Assembly (NCBI GenBank): GCA_028564705.1
Contig: JAPXFQ010000934.1
Location: 310,001 to 374,000 of the forward strand
Direction of reading: 5' to 3'
Source of the DNA: Apricaphanius iberus
Taxonomy: Eukaryota; Chordata; Actinopteri; Cyprinodontiformes; Aphaniidae
DNA length: 64,000 nucleotides
This document shows positions 12,261 to 21,246 of this stretch, in pieces. The notes beneath the pieces were generated by a model, which saw only the letters and a program-made list of their open reading frames with translations, searched no databases and had not been told where the DNA came from. The stretch's first letter is position 1; each line of letters opens with the position of its first letter. Made by a program: the position numbers and the translations under genes.

Positions 12261-13164
12261 CTGCATATTACTCCTCTCACGCATATCATTTCACCTCACA
12301 TCAAACATTAATTATGGATTCATGTTATTATAAACATCCAAACCAGCAATTATATCTATATTGTAGCTTAGCAGTGAGCTATAGCTCTTCTAAAAACATT
12401 TTTCAATTTTAAAATAGATACATAAAATTGATCTCAAAACCTTAAATTCCGATAAAAGGGCCGGGACTGTGTGCCAATTAATAAATTGAATCATCTGCCG
12501 TCCCTGAGCGCAATAATGCCTGCAGTCTTGGATGGGATCATTAAAATGAGCAGGTGATACATCACGTTTCCATATAATTCAATTCAATTCAATTCAGTTT
12601 ATTTATATAGCGCCATTTCACAACAGATGTCATCTCAAGGCACTTTACAAAAAGAGTTATTACAATACAATGTTTAGTGTAGAAATTACAGAACCACAGA
12701 AGATTGCGTCGTGGAATTCTCAGCAATCCCTCATACTGAGCAAGCATGAAGCGACAGTGGGAAGGAAAAACTCCCTTTTAACAGGAAGAAACCTCCGGCA
12801 GAACCAGGCTCAGCACAAGCGGTTATCTGCCGCGACCGTCTGTGGCTTGGAGAATACATAACAGAGACACAGAAAGAGCAATAGAACTGATGCACAAGTT
12901 TGTTGCAGGACGTGGAGAATTTTCCGTCACTGCAATGCCATCTTAGTCAGGGTCGTCAAGCAGGGCTAATCCGGAGCACCTACTATAATAGAAAACAGGT
13001 TAGTGCTTGAATTGACAGCACATCATGCAGTTGGGGAGAAGTAGGAGAGAAAGTAGGAACAGACCCTAATAATGTCCTCCAACAGCCTAGCCTAAAGCAG
13101 CATAGCTACTAACATTAACCTGTCTCCTAGCTACTAGGAGACCTGGCTACCAACACTCTGTCTG

Positions 13165-13543
13165 AGTCCTCCTGACCCGTGGACGGTGTAGGGCCGGTAA
13201 CGGCCCCCGTCATGCCGGGGTCTTCTCGGAGTCGGGTTGTTTGAGAATGCAGCCCAAAGTGGGTGGTAAACTCCATCTAAGGCTAAATACCGGCACGAGA
13301 CCGATAGTCGACAACTATCTTAAGGAAAAATAGACAGAACTGAGAGGACAGAGTTGAAGAGGGCGAGAAACGTTTAAGAGATAAACGGGTGGGGTCCGCA
13401 CAGTCTGCCCGGGGGATTCAACCCGGCAGGTAATGGGCGGCCGCACTGTGCGGGAGGATCTCCTTGAGGGACCTCTCTCCGGCGCTGGCTGGCCCCCGTG
13501 GGGCGCATTTCTTCCGCGGCGGTAAGCCGCGACCGGCTCCGGA
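13165..13543 (+). pseudogene. 28S ribosomal RNA fragment (D1-D2 region)
   Basis: The stretch contains AATGCAGCCCAAAGTGGGTG, AACTCCATCTAAGGCTAAAT, CCGGCACGAGACCGATAGTC, AAACGGGTGGGGTCCGC and GCCGCGACCGGCTCCGG in the order and spacing of the 5' part of vertebrate 28S rRNA. Between GATAGTCGACAA and GTTAAGAG-like sequence it has many changes from the invariant core (for example in the GTACCGTAAGGGAAAG block), so it is a decayed copy and not a working gene. It lies in the antisense of the surrounding L2. A direct repeat ACCTGGCT at 13141-13148 and 13549-13556 brackets it. The left edge is uncertain by a few tens of bases. Confidence 0.93.
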
Positions 13544-13571
13544 TCTTTACCTGGCTTACATTAATCTATCT

Positions 13572-15410
13572 CTACCTAATCTTGAATTCTATTCTAGATT
13601 TTACTGGGAGCCAGTGAAGAGAAGCTAAAACAGGGGAAATGTGATCTCTTCTTTTAATATTCATCAGAATCCTAGCAGCAGCATTTTGAACTAACTGAAG
13701 ACTTTTAATTGTATTCTGTGGACTACCTGATAATAGACAGTTACAGTAATCCAGCCTTGAAGTAACAAAGGCATGGACTAGTTTTTCAGCATCACTCCTG
13801 GACAGGATGGTTCTAATTTTTGCAATATTCCTAAGGTGAAAAAAGGAAATCCTACAGACTTCTTTAATGTGAGTTCTAAATGACATATCTTGGTCAAAAA
13901 TGACACCGAGGTTTTTTGCTTTATTACTGGAGGCTAATTTAATGCCGTCCAGGTGAAGGGGCTGACTAAGTAGTTTCTTTTTCAGAGCTTCTGGTCCAAA
14001 GACGACAACTTCTGTTTTATCAGAATTTAGAAGCAAGAAGTTTAGAGTCATCCAAGTTTTTATGTCTTCCAGACATGCCTGTAGTCTACCTAACTGATTG
14101 GATTCATCAGGATTTATGGATAGATATAGCTGTGTATCATCTGCGTAACTATGGAATTTTATCCCATGCTGCCTAATTATTTTACCAATAGGAAGCATAT
14201 ATATAGTAAAGAGAATCGGCCCAAGCACTGAACCCTGTGGTACTCCGCAAGTAACTATTGAGGTTGAGGAAGATCTATTGTTTACCTGAACAAACTGAAA
14301 TCTGTTAGACAAATAAGATTTAAACCAACCTAGTGCTGTTCCTATTATACCGACACTTTGAAGCCTTTCTATGAGAATATTGTGGTCAACAGTGTCAAAG
14401 GCAGCACTGAGATCTAACAGGACCAGAATGGTCACCAGTCCATTGTCTGAGGCTATGAGAATATCATTAGTAACCTTCACCAGAGCTGTTTCAGTGCTAT
14501 GATGAGCTCTAAAGCCTGACTGAAACGTCTCAAACAGCTCATTATTGTTTAAATGCTCACATATCTGGTGTGCAACTATTTTCTCAAGAATTTTAGATAA
14601 GAAGGGAAGATTAGATATCGGTCTATAGTTAATTAAGTCGTTTTGATCAAGAGAGGGTTTCTTAAGTAGAGGTTTAATTACAGCAATCTTAAACTCCTGT
14701 GGTACATATCCATTGACTAAGGATAGATTCATTATATTTAAAATTGGAGCAGCGATCAGAGGGAAAACTTCTTTTAAGAGTTTAGTTGGGATTGGGTCTA
14801 AAACGCAAGTTGAAGGTTTAGATGAAGCTAATAATTTTAGTACATCACAAAGTTCGGCTGCATTAAAGCAGTTTAAGCATATATTAGGTTCCACCATTTT
14901 TGAGGCTGCCTCATTAACTAAGGAGGAAGCAAGCATATTGGGAAGGTTCCCAATTATCTTATTCTTTATGGAGTCTATTTTATTTATAAAGAATTGCATG
15001 AAGTCGTCACTGCTTAGAGCTTGGGGAATGGTTGGCTCGATAGAGCTATGATCCTGTGTGAGTTTGGCAACTGTATTAAAAAGAAACCTAGGATTATTTT
15101 TATTCTCCTCGATTAAAGATGAATAATATGCTGTTCTAGCTGTGTTAAGGCTCTTTTTATATAGCAATAAACTATTTTTCCATATTAAAAAGGAATCATG
15201 TAAATGCGTGGAGCGCCATTTTCTCTCTAGTTTTCTAACATTCTGCTTTAGGGTACGTAGCTCTGAATTAAACCAGGGAGCTAATCTTCTATGGCTAGCC
15301 ACCTTCCTTTTCAAGGGGGCAACTTTGTCTATTGCCCGACGCAGGGAGGAATTAACGCTATGAACTAAAATGTCAAGTTGTGAGGGGTCACGAGTTAAAT
15401 CACTGTTTTC
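13572..15410 (-). pseudogene. L2 LINE reverse transcriptase, long open frame, both ends truncated
   Basis: About 610 codons are open without a stop. Numbering the 580 residues from codon 15314, RT blocks appear in order: N-Y-R-P-I-S near 229, the first catalytic Asp in D-L-S-A-A-F-D at 301-307, C-G-V-P-Q-G-S-V near 356, and the catalytic Y-A-D-D at 390-393. K-N-L-G-V-I-F-D follows at 467-474 and L-H-W-L-P-V near 566. The N-terminal part is the linker after the endonuclease; the endonuclease itself is absent and there is no ATG at the start. The frame ends at E-F-K-I-R, where intact L2 proteins go on for roughly another 150 residues; this is close to where the 28S segment begins. With catalytic residues kept and no stop, this is a fairly young insertion. 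It is a retrotransposon fragment and not a host gene. Confidence 0.93.
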
Positions 15411-15417
15411 AACCTAG

Positions 15418-15533
15418 TTACTGTGGGGGAGCAGGCCGAAATTAAGATACCATTTGCAGCAATGTCCCGGTTCCCAAACATTATCGGCGCAATTGACTGC
15501 ACTCATATTACTATAAGAGCCCCGTCTGAGGAA
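15418..15533 (+). pseudogene. PIF/Harbinger DDE transposase fragment (HARBI1-like)
   Basis: The frame reads F-P-N-I-I-G-A-I-D-C-T-H-I-T-I-R-A-P, the conserved block holding the first catalytic Asp of Harbinger (DDE_Tnp_4) nucleases. Only about 37 residues remain; the open frame then becomes proline-rich and unrecognisable. The L2 5' end abuts it on the left. No initiator ATG is present. Confidence 0.85.
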
Positions 15534-16600
15534 ATTCCCCTCCCTCCTGGCGTACCCCCTCCCCAGCATGAGCACCCCGACCCACAGCCGCCTCCTCCTC
15601 GACAGGAAGCTTTCACCCAGGATCGGCCAGGATGTAAAATTTTTATTGTATCATTTAAGGTAGCAATGTGTCAGCTTGGGTCTACACGTACCCCCTCCAG
15701 TAGCAGACCCACTCTGGCGGTGGGAGGCAAGTTTTTTTTTTTTTTCCCCTCACCTTTGAGGTCCGACCACTTTTTTTTAATTCGGTTACCGTGCTGTCAG
15801 TTGCACTGACAGTCTGCACTGCAGACGCCACATGCTACCTTAAACAAGAAGTTAAATTTTGTGCAAAAAATCATATGAATAAAGGAGAGAAAATACCCTT
15901 CATTCACAAAAACATTTATTTTACTGCATTTTCTCTCGTTTCTGACATTAAATTTGTAAGACAGAGAGAGAGAGAGAGGCGCTGTTCATTCCAATAAAAT
16001 GCTGCTAAACATTTTTCTAGTTTTTAAATGGAAACTTTGAATCCAACAAACTGGAGAAGCATGAAGTTAAAAAAAACAGGATGAGGCGTTATTAAACGTG
16101 ACAATCAAGAGTTGGTTGTGGGTTTGCTTTTAAGCACTTAAACAATGTTGTAATAATGTTGCTCATAATCAGTCTGTGCGCATTCAGACTCATTCTGCCA
16201 ACACGGCTCACAGATAAAAACCAACCAATCAGATAGCAGTAACATACAGCAGACGCAGCTGTGTGTGAGTATGTGCCCTCTATGTGGGGGTTTTTGGGTG
16301 ATTTATAGGGTAAAATACATAGTGTTAGTAAAAACGTTGAAAACTTACGGTGTTTAATCATTTGCTGGAGCTGATCCTGGAAGCCATTGTGCTTTTATGA
16401 TGAGACATTTCCATTTTAAGAAGCTGGCAGACGACAAAATCGCTCCGTTTTATTTTAAAAGTGTTCCATACCTCTGAACTGCGAGTTCAGATGGAGGAAT
16501 TTAAGTCAACGGACTCATTCATACTGACACTACCTGCTGCCGCCATGTTTGTTTTGAAAGTGACGACGCATCAACTCGTATTTTTTGCATCGACATATTT
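15534..16600. other. No gene recognised; contains short GA and poly-T/C runs
   Basis: A proline-rich frame to about 15640 has no known domain. There is a poly-T run near 15731, a (GA)n run near 15962-15977 and otherwise AT-rich DNA. Some of this may be interior of the hAT element whose right end is at 16664. Confidence 0.45.
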
Positions 16601-16664
16601 TACACGTCGACGTAATCGATTACGTCGACATGATCGATTATGTCGACGCGTCGTCCCAGCCCTA
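16601..16664. mobile_element. hAT-family terminus with nested palindromes
   Basis: It ends GTCCCAGCCCTA, the complement of TAGGGCTGGGAC, a common hAT terminal repeat in fish. Just inside is a perfect 24-base palindrome at 16606-16629 built of GTCGAC and ATCGAT words, followed by a second, imperfect copy of the same words. The left end of the element was not located. Confidence 0.65.
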
Positions 16665-18247
16665 CTTTGAACTTTTAGCCAACAGAGTGACTACAGAACA
16701 ATAGAAAAAACTCTCCTTCTTATATCACTCACCCAACAGCTGCAGCTGTAGATTTTAGGTCTGCTCATGTCAGAGTGAATGTAGGAACATTTCCAGAGAT
16801 ACGCAGAGACGTTTTATTTGTTGTGTTAAGCTTTGTGCTGTTGTGCATCTCCTGCTAGCTTCTGTCTCATCAGTTTGTCTCATCAGGTCCAGGTTTTGTT
16901 CTGTGTTTTCCAGGGTCATGTCCTGTGATCATTAAGTCTCTGTCAGAATTTCTTCGAATTCTAGCTTAAATTATATGTTTTTTATGGAATTGAAAAGAAA
17001 TCCATTTGCTTCTGCCTCGCCATTTTCACCACCATTCTGCTCTGTGTAGATGCCTAAGAGTATGTGGGATATTCTGAATAGTATGGATTTTTTGTGATTT
17101 AAATGCAAGTTTATATCAGTTGATTTACTTTTGCTTACAAAAATTCAACATGCATATCTTTTGTCATCATCAAGTAGGTGCTGCAGCACCCTCAGGACCC
17201 TTAGTTCCCACGGCATTGGCTACACCAAAGTAGCGCCCCTGCTTGGTTTTTGTTAAAGTCTGTCATGTTATCGTGTTTCATCTGATCATCAGCTATAAAA
17301 AGCTGAATGGCTGCTTTCCCTTGTGTGCTTGGTGGATTTGATTCAGCTTTTAGGACTCTGAAATGAACAGATTTCCATTTTAATTAAAGCAGAATTATTT
17401 TAGCTGAAAAAAAAACTGTAGTGCTTCAAGTTTAAGTGATGCAGCTGCTCTAATCCTGCAGTCTGTTGAGTTTGATGCAAACATCTGCTGGAATGTCCTT
17501 TGAGGTTGGAAGAATCAAATTGATTTAACAGAGACTCTTCTGCCTGAACTCAGAGCTGAACTGCACAGCGGAAGTTTTCCTTTAATAATTCATCATTCAG
17601 ATGATAAATAGAGAACATAGATATTTATAGTCAAACAAGGCAAATCCAGACAGAGAAGACCAAAGAGAAGAAGGGGAGCAAAATAATTTGCCTTCTGGGC
17701 AGGGCTGGAGCGATCGGCTCTCAATATGCAACTGATGGTTTATTGATCTGTCCCAACACGCAGCTCTTTGTAGGACAAAGTCCTGAGAGAACAGAGGGAA
17801 GGAAGATAGGAAGAATAATTACAGAAGGAGCATTCAGAAGCTTCTGGCAAAGGGAGATGGAGAGTGAAGATGTTGGAGGCAGCAACAGAGGGAGCGTGGA
17901 GATTAAACGAGTGTAACGACGCAGGTTGGAGAACAGATGATAGAAGGTTAGAGGAGAGAATATGAGAAGACAGGAGGAGGAAAGAGGTGAAGGATGAGAG
18001 CTATCAGTGATTCGAACTGTAATGTGATCACTGACATTTTCATCTAGAGACGTGGAATGGAGTTTGCCTTTTAATGTCATGTCAAAATAGAAAAATGCCA
18101 TGAAGTGAATATGAAATTCTGTTTAATGCTGCGTTTGGCCCTCAGGATATTTTTGATCTCCATTACAACAATAGCAGAGGGAGATGTTTGCAGAGCATGA
18201 GAGATTAAAGCATTAAAACCCTCAACAAGTGTGTTTCATAGTCAATA
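16665..18247. other. No gene recognised
   Basis: No coding motif or paired repeat. The purine-rich stretch 17640-18010 gives long minus-strand frames of low complexity that I do not regard as genes. Confidence 0.5.
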
Positions 18248-18407
18248 TGTCGTGATCCGTCCCTGTCTGTGTTGTTTTTTCCTCCGTTTCCTCCCAGTCT
18301 GTTTGAGTTTATTAGTCCTAGTTTGTTTCACCTGTTCTTTTGTCCTCCCTGTGTTTCCCTCCTCTGCTCCCAGGTGTTCCCTGTTTTGTGATTACCTCTT
18401 CCCACAG

Positions 18408-18415
18408 TATATATG
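18408..18415 (+). promoter_or_regulatory. TATA box TATATATG of unit 1
   Basis: A consensus-quality TATA box lies about 100 bases upstream of the MGRK start codon, inside the LTR-like leader. In unit 2 the same place reads TATTCATA, a weakened form. Confidence 0.6.
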
Positions 18416-18503
18416 CCCTTCTGTGTCTGTCTGTCCTCGTCGGGTCGTTGTTGTCGCTACCTCCCCTAGTTCTCTGTGCTTCTCGTCTTTTTTTTGGACA
18501 ATT

Positions 18504-18509
18504 AATAAA
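18504..18509 (+). terminator. AATAAA in the LTR-like leader, unit 1
   Basis: AATAAA stands two bases before the MGRK ATG at 18511. In an LTR it would be the R-region poly(A) signal. Unit 2 has AATAAAATG, again abutting the ATG. A poly(A) signal touching a start codon is odd and favours an LTR origin for this leader. Confidence 0.55.
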
Positions 18510-18510
18510 C

Positions 18511-19830
18511 ATGGGCCGTAAGAGCCACAAACGCCGCTCCGCATCTGGGTCCTCCTTGAGCCTAAACATGACAGTACGACCCGACCAACTGGACCCAGCG
18601 GATTTCTATTCAGACTCACCTTTTTGTGGTTCGCGGCTGGCCCTCTGTCCGCCCGGAGTTGGGCCCCGTCGTCGTGAGGGGGGCGGCCTCCCCGCTCCTT
18701 GGGTTTTGGGCCATCGTGTCGCTCCTAAGCGCCCTCCTGGGAACACGGCTGCTGTTTCCCCAGCATTTCTCCTTGCCTCCATGTATGGCGATTCGGAGGA
18801 GGAGGATGACGGTTTCCCGGATTTCTTTTCGGACTCCCTGGACGACGAGCTGGACTTCTGCAGCGGCGCCCAGGGTGCGCCGGTTTCTCCACGGCTTTCC
18901 GCCTCCTGGTCCGGCCGGTCGTCCTCCCTGGCCCCTTCCACCGGTCCTCCACCTGTCTCCGGTCCCTCTGAGGCTGGTCTTCGTCCTGCTTCTCGGAGTC
19001 GAGGGAGGAGGCGTCGCCGAGCTGCTCCATCTTCGCTTCAGGGGAGCTCCGCTTCCTCCTGCCGCCAGCAGCCAGTTTCGGGTCTGCCTCCTCAATCCCT
19101 TCGGCACCACCGGGAGTCGGTCTGTTCCCAGCCGGCCTGTCCTCATCCACCTCTGCCGGTCTCGGCTCGCTGTCCTCCGCCGCAGGGGAGCGCGGCTTCC
19201 TCTCTCCTCTCTCTGGAGCGGGCCGCCCCTGGTGGCACTTCGGTGGCGGATGCTTGCCCCGGCGTCCAGCCTTCTGTTTCGAGCTCCCGGCCGCTGCAGC
19301 CCTCTTCCGCGGTCGCTTGCTCGGTGCGTCCGGCCGCGGGGCTTCACGCTGGCACCGGTGGAGGTGGCGCCATCTGGCGGCCGTCGACTGAAGCGGACTT
19401 TGAGGTGTTGTTTGGGGTATTCAGGAATGACTCTGGGATGCTTGAGAGCATCTTTGAACTCTATTATGAGTTCGTTCGGAACAAAGGAAAGAGTTCCGTA
19501 AGGAATGTTGAGCCCAGGTCCCCTGTGGAGACTGTATTTGAGCGCTCTTCAGAGGCTCACCTGGAACCCCGGTTCCGAGTTCCCTCCGAGGGCGTCCAGA
19601 CGGATGCGCCTCGGTTCCGAGTTCCCTCCGAGGGCGTCCAGACGGATGCGCCTCGGTTCCGAGTTCCCTCCGAGGGCGTCCAGACGGATGCGCCTCGGTT
19701 CCGAGTTCCCTCCGAGGGCGTCCAGACGGATGCGCCTCGGTTCCGAGTTCCCTCCGAGGGCGTCCAGACGGATGCGCCTCGGTTCCGATTCCTCCGAGGG
19801 TGTTCTGGAGAACACGCCTCGGGTTCCTGA
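18511..19830 (+). CDS. Unit 1 ORF: acidic, Pro/Ser-rich protein leading into 14-residue repeats
   Basis: The frame opens at an ATG reading M-G-R-K-S-H-K-R-R, a basic start. It continues with Q-L-D-P-A-D (~residues 26-31), an acidic stretch E-E-E-D-D-G-F-P-D-F-F-S-D-S-L-D-D-E-L-D (~95-115), a long Ser/Pro/Arg-rich low-complexity part, then the module T-E-A-D-F-E-V-L-F-G-V-F-R-N-D-S-G-M-L (codons 19387-19443) continuing to I-F-E-L-Y-Y-E-F-V. After this the 42-base repeats begin (R-F-R-V-P-S-E-G-V-Q-T-D-A-P, five copies). In the sixth repeat a 2-base loss shifts the frame and a stop follows at 19828-19830. The stretch is far richer in G and C than its surroundings. Unit 2 shares the start, the acidic stretch and the module. 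I do not recognise the protein. It lacks CCHC knuckles, protease or RT motifs; an LTR-element accessory ORF or an exapted gene are both possible. Confidence 0.5.
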   Translation: MGRKSHKRRSASGSSLSLNMTVRPDQLDPADFYSDSPFCGSRLALCPPGVGPRRREGGGLPAPWVLGHRVAPKRPPGNTAAVSPAFLLASMYGDSEEEDDGFPDFFSDSLDDELDFCSGAQGAPVSPRLSASWSGRSSSLAPSTGPPPVSGPSEAGLRPASRSRGRRRRRAAPSSLQGSSASSCRQQPVSGLPPQSLRHHRESVCSQPACPHPPLPVSARCPPPQGSAASSLLSLERAAPGGTSVADACPGVQPSVSSSRPLQPSSAVACSVRPAAGLHAGTGGGGAIWRPSTEADFEVLFGVFRNDSGMLESIFELYYEFVRNKGKSSVRNVEPRSPVETVFERSSEAHLEPRFRVPSEGVQTDAPRFRVPSEGVQTDAPRFRVPSEGVQTDAPRFRVPSEGVQTDAPRFRVPSEGVQTDAPRFRFLRGCSGEHASGS

Positions 19831-21246
19831 TTCCTCCGAGGGTGTTCTGGAGAACACGCCTCGGGTTCCTGATTCCTCCGAGGGTGTTCTGGAGAACACG
19901 CCTCGGGTTCCTGATTCCTCCGAGGGTGTTCTGGAGAACACGCCTCGGGTTCCTGATTCCTCCGAGGGTGTTCTGGAGAGCACGCCTCGGGTTCCTGATT
20001 CCTCCGAGGGTGTTCTGGAGAGCACGCCTCGGGTTCCTGATTCCTCCGAGGGTGTTCTGGAGAGCACGCCTCGGGTTCCTGATTCCTCCGAGGGTGTTCT
20101 GGAGAGCACGCCTCGGGTTCCTGATTCCTCCGAGGGTGTTCTGGAGAGCACGCCTCGGGTTCCTGATTCCTCCGAGGGTGTTCTGGAGAGCACGCCTCGG
20201 GTTCCTGATTCCTCCGAGGGTGTTCTGGAGAGCACGCCTCGGGTTCCTGATTCCTCCGAGGGTGTTCTGGAGAGCACGCCTCGGGTTCCTGATTCCTCCG
20301 AGGGTGTTCTGGAGAGCACGCCTCGGGTTCCTGATTCCTCCGAGGGTGTTCTGGAGAGCACGCCTCGGGTTCCTGATTCCTCCGAGGGTGTTCTGGAGAA
20401 CACGCCTCGGGTTCCTGATTCCTCCGAGGGTGTTCAGGCGAACACGCCTCTGGTTCCTGATTCCGCCGAGGGTGTTCAGGCGAACACGCCTCCGGTTCCT
20501 GACTCTCCCGAGGGTGTTCAGGCGAACACGCCTCCGGTTCCTGATTCCACCGAGGGTGTTCAGGCGAACACTCCTCCGGTTCCTGATTCCACCGAGGGTG
20601 TTCAGGCGAACACTCTTCCGGTTCCTGATTCCACCGAGGGTGTTCAGGGGAACACGCCTCTGGTTCCCGACTCCGCCGAGGGTGTTCAGGGGAACACGCC
20701 TCTGGTTCCCGACTCCGCCGAGGGTGTTCAGGGGAACACGCCTCTGGTTCCCGACTCCGCCGAGGGTGTTCAGGGGAACACGCCTCTGGTTCCCGACTCC
20801 GCCGAGGGTGTTCAGGGGAACACGCCTCCGGTTCCCGACTCCGCCGAGGGTGTTCAGGAGAACACGCCTCCGGTTCCCGACTCCGCCGAGGGTGTTCAGG
20901 AGAACACGCCTCCGGTTCCCGACTCCGCCGAGGGTGTTCAGGAGAACACGCCTCCGGTTCCCGATCCGCCGAGGGTGTTCAGGAGAACACGCCTCCGGTT
21001 CCCGCCTCGTCCGAGGGTGTTCAGGAGAACACGCCTCCGGTTCCCGCCTCGTCCGAGGGTGTTCAGGAGAACACGCCTCTGGTTCCTGCCTCGTCCGAGG
21101 GTGTTCAGGAGAACACGCCTCCGGTTCCTGCCTCGTCCGAGGGTGTTCAGGAGAACACGCCTCCGGTTTCCGCCTCTGCAGAGGGTGTTCAGGCGAACAC
21201 GCCTCCGGTTCCTGCCTCTGCCGAGGGTGTTCAGGCTACCATGGCT
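19570..21246 (+). repeat. Coding minisatellite: 40 units of 42 bases
   Basis: Phase is kept from 19570 to 21246 (1,677 bases = 40 x 42 minus 3). Unit 6 (19780-19819) is 40 bases and unit 34 (20954-20994) is 41; all others are 42. Units fall in ordered blocks: five of type S-E-G-V-Q-T-D-A-P; four V-L-E-N-T-P; ten V-L-E-S-T-P; one V-L-E-N-T-P; five V-Q-A-N-T; five V-Q-G-N-T; three V-Q-E-N-T; then units reading P-A-S-S-E-G-V-Q-E-N-T. The middle 28 units read in frame 2 (R-V-P-D-S-S-E-G-V-L-E-N-T-P); both flanks read in frame 1. The long open frames on the minus strand here are shadows of the repeat. Confidence 0.97.

Larger units (their letters stand above)
12576..15417 (-). mobile_element. L2-type LINE, family II, nearly full RT, with 28S rDNA inside
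   Basis: Read on the minus strand, a 5'-truncated copy begins at about 15417 and encodes a long RT. It ends in a 3' UTR with GGCGCTATATAAATAAACTG and an (AATTC)n tail at 12576-12595. The tail region 12600-12860 matches 38773-39125, 55176-55332 (reversed) and 61907-62043. Between the RT frame and the 3' UTR lies a piece of 28S rDNA in the opposite sense. The element sits between two Harbinger pieces, suggesting insertion into a Harbinger copy. Confidence 0.92.
18248..18573 (+). mobile_element. LTR-like leader of unit 1 (Ty3/Gypsy-type)
   Basis: It begins TGTCGTGATCC and ends CATGACA, giving the short inverted ends TGTC(A/G)TG...CATGACA typical of teleost Gypsy LTRs. Inside are a TATA box, a transcription-start-like CT-rich stretch and an AATAAA about 90 bases later, the usual U3-R-U5 order. 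Directly after it comes GACCAACTGGACCCAGCGGA. In many fish Gypsy elements the similar place holds ATGGACCC, the Gag start; here ATG is CTG. A diverged copy of this leader is at 22182-22472. No matching downstream LTR of the same sequence was found, so this is not a complete two-LTR element. Confidence 0.65.

Noticed and set aside
13165..13543. A functional rRNA locus
   Set aside because: Only a piece of 28S, with many changes in invariant positions and no 18S, 5.8S or spacer nearby.
13572..15314. L2 RT frame as a domesticated host gene
   Set aside because: It has LINE 3' UTR and tail, lacks a start codon and is truncated at both ends.
18616..19347. Long Arg-rich minus-strand frames opposite the unit 1 ORF
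   Set aside because: High GC lowers stop frequency. The plus-strand frame has the conserved module with unit 2; the minus frames have none.
19549..20403. 284-codon minus-strand open frame across the minisatellite
   Set aside because: It is the antisense shadow of phased 42-base units; any stop-free unit gives long frames on several strands.
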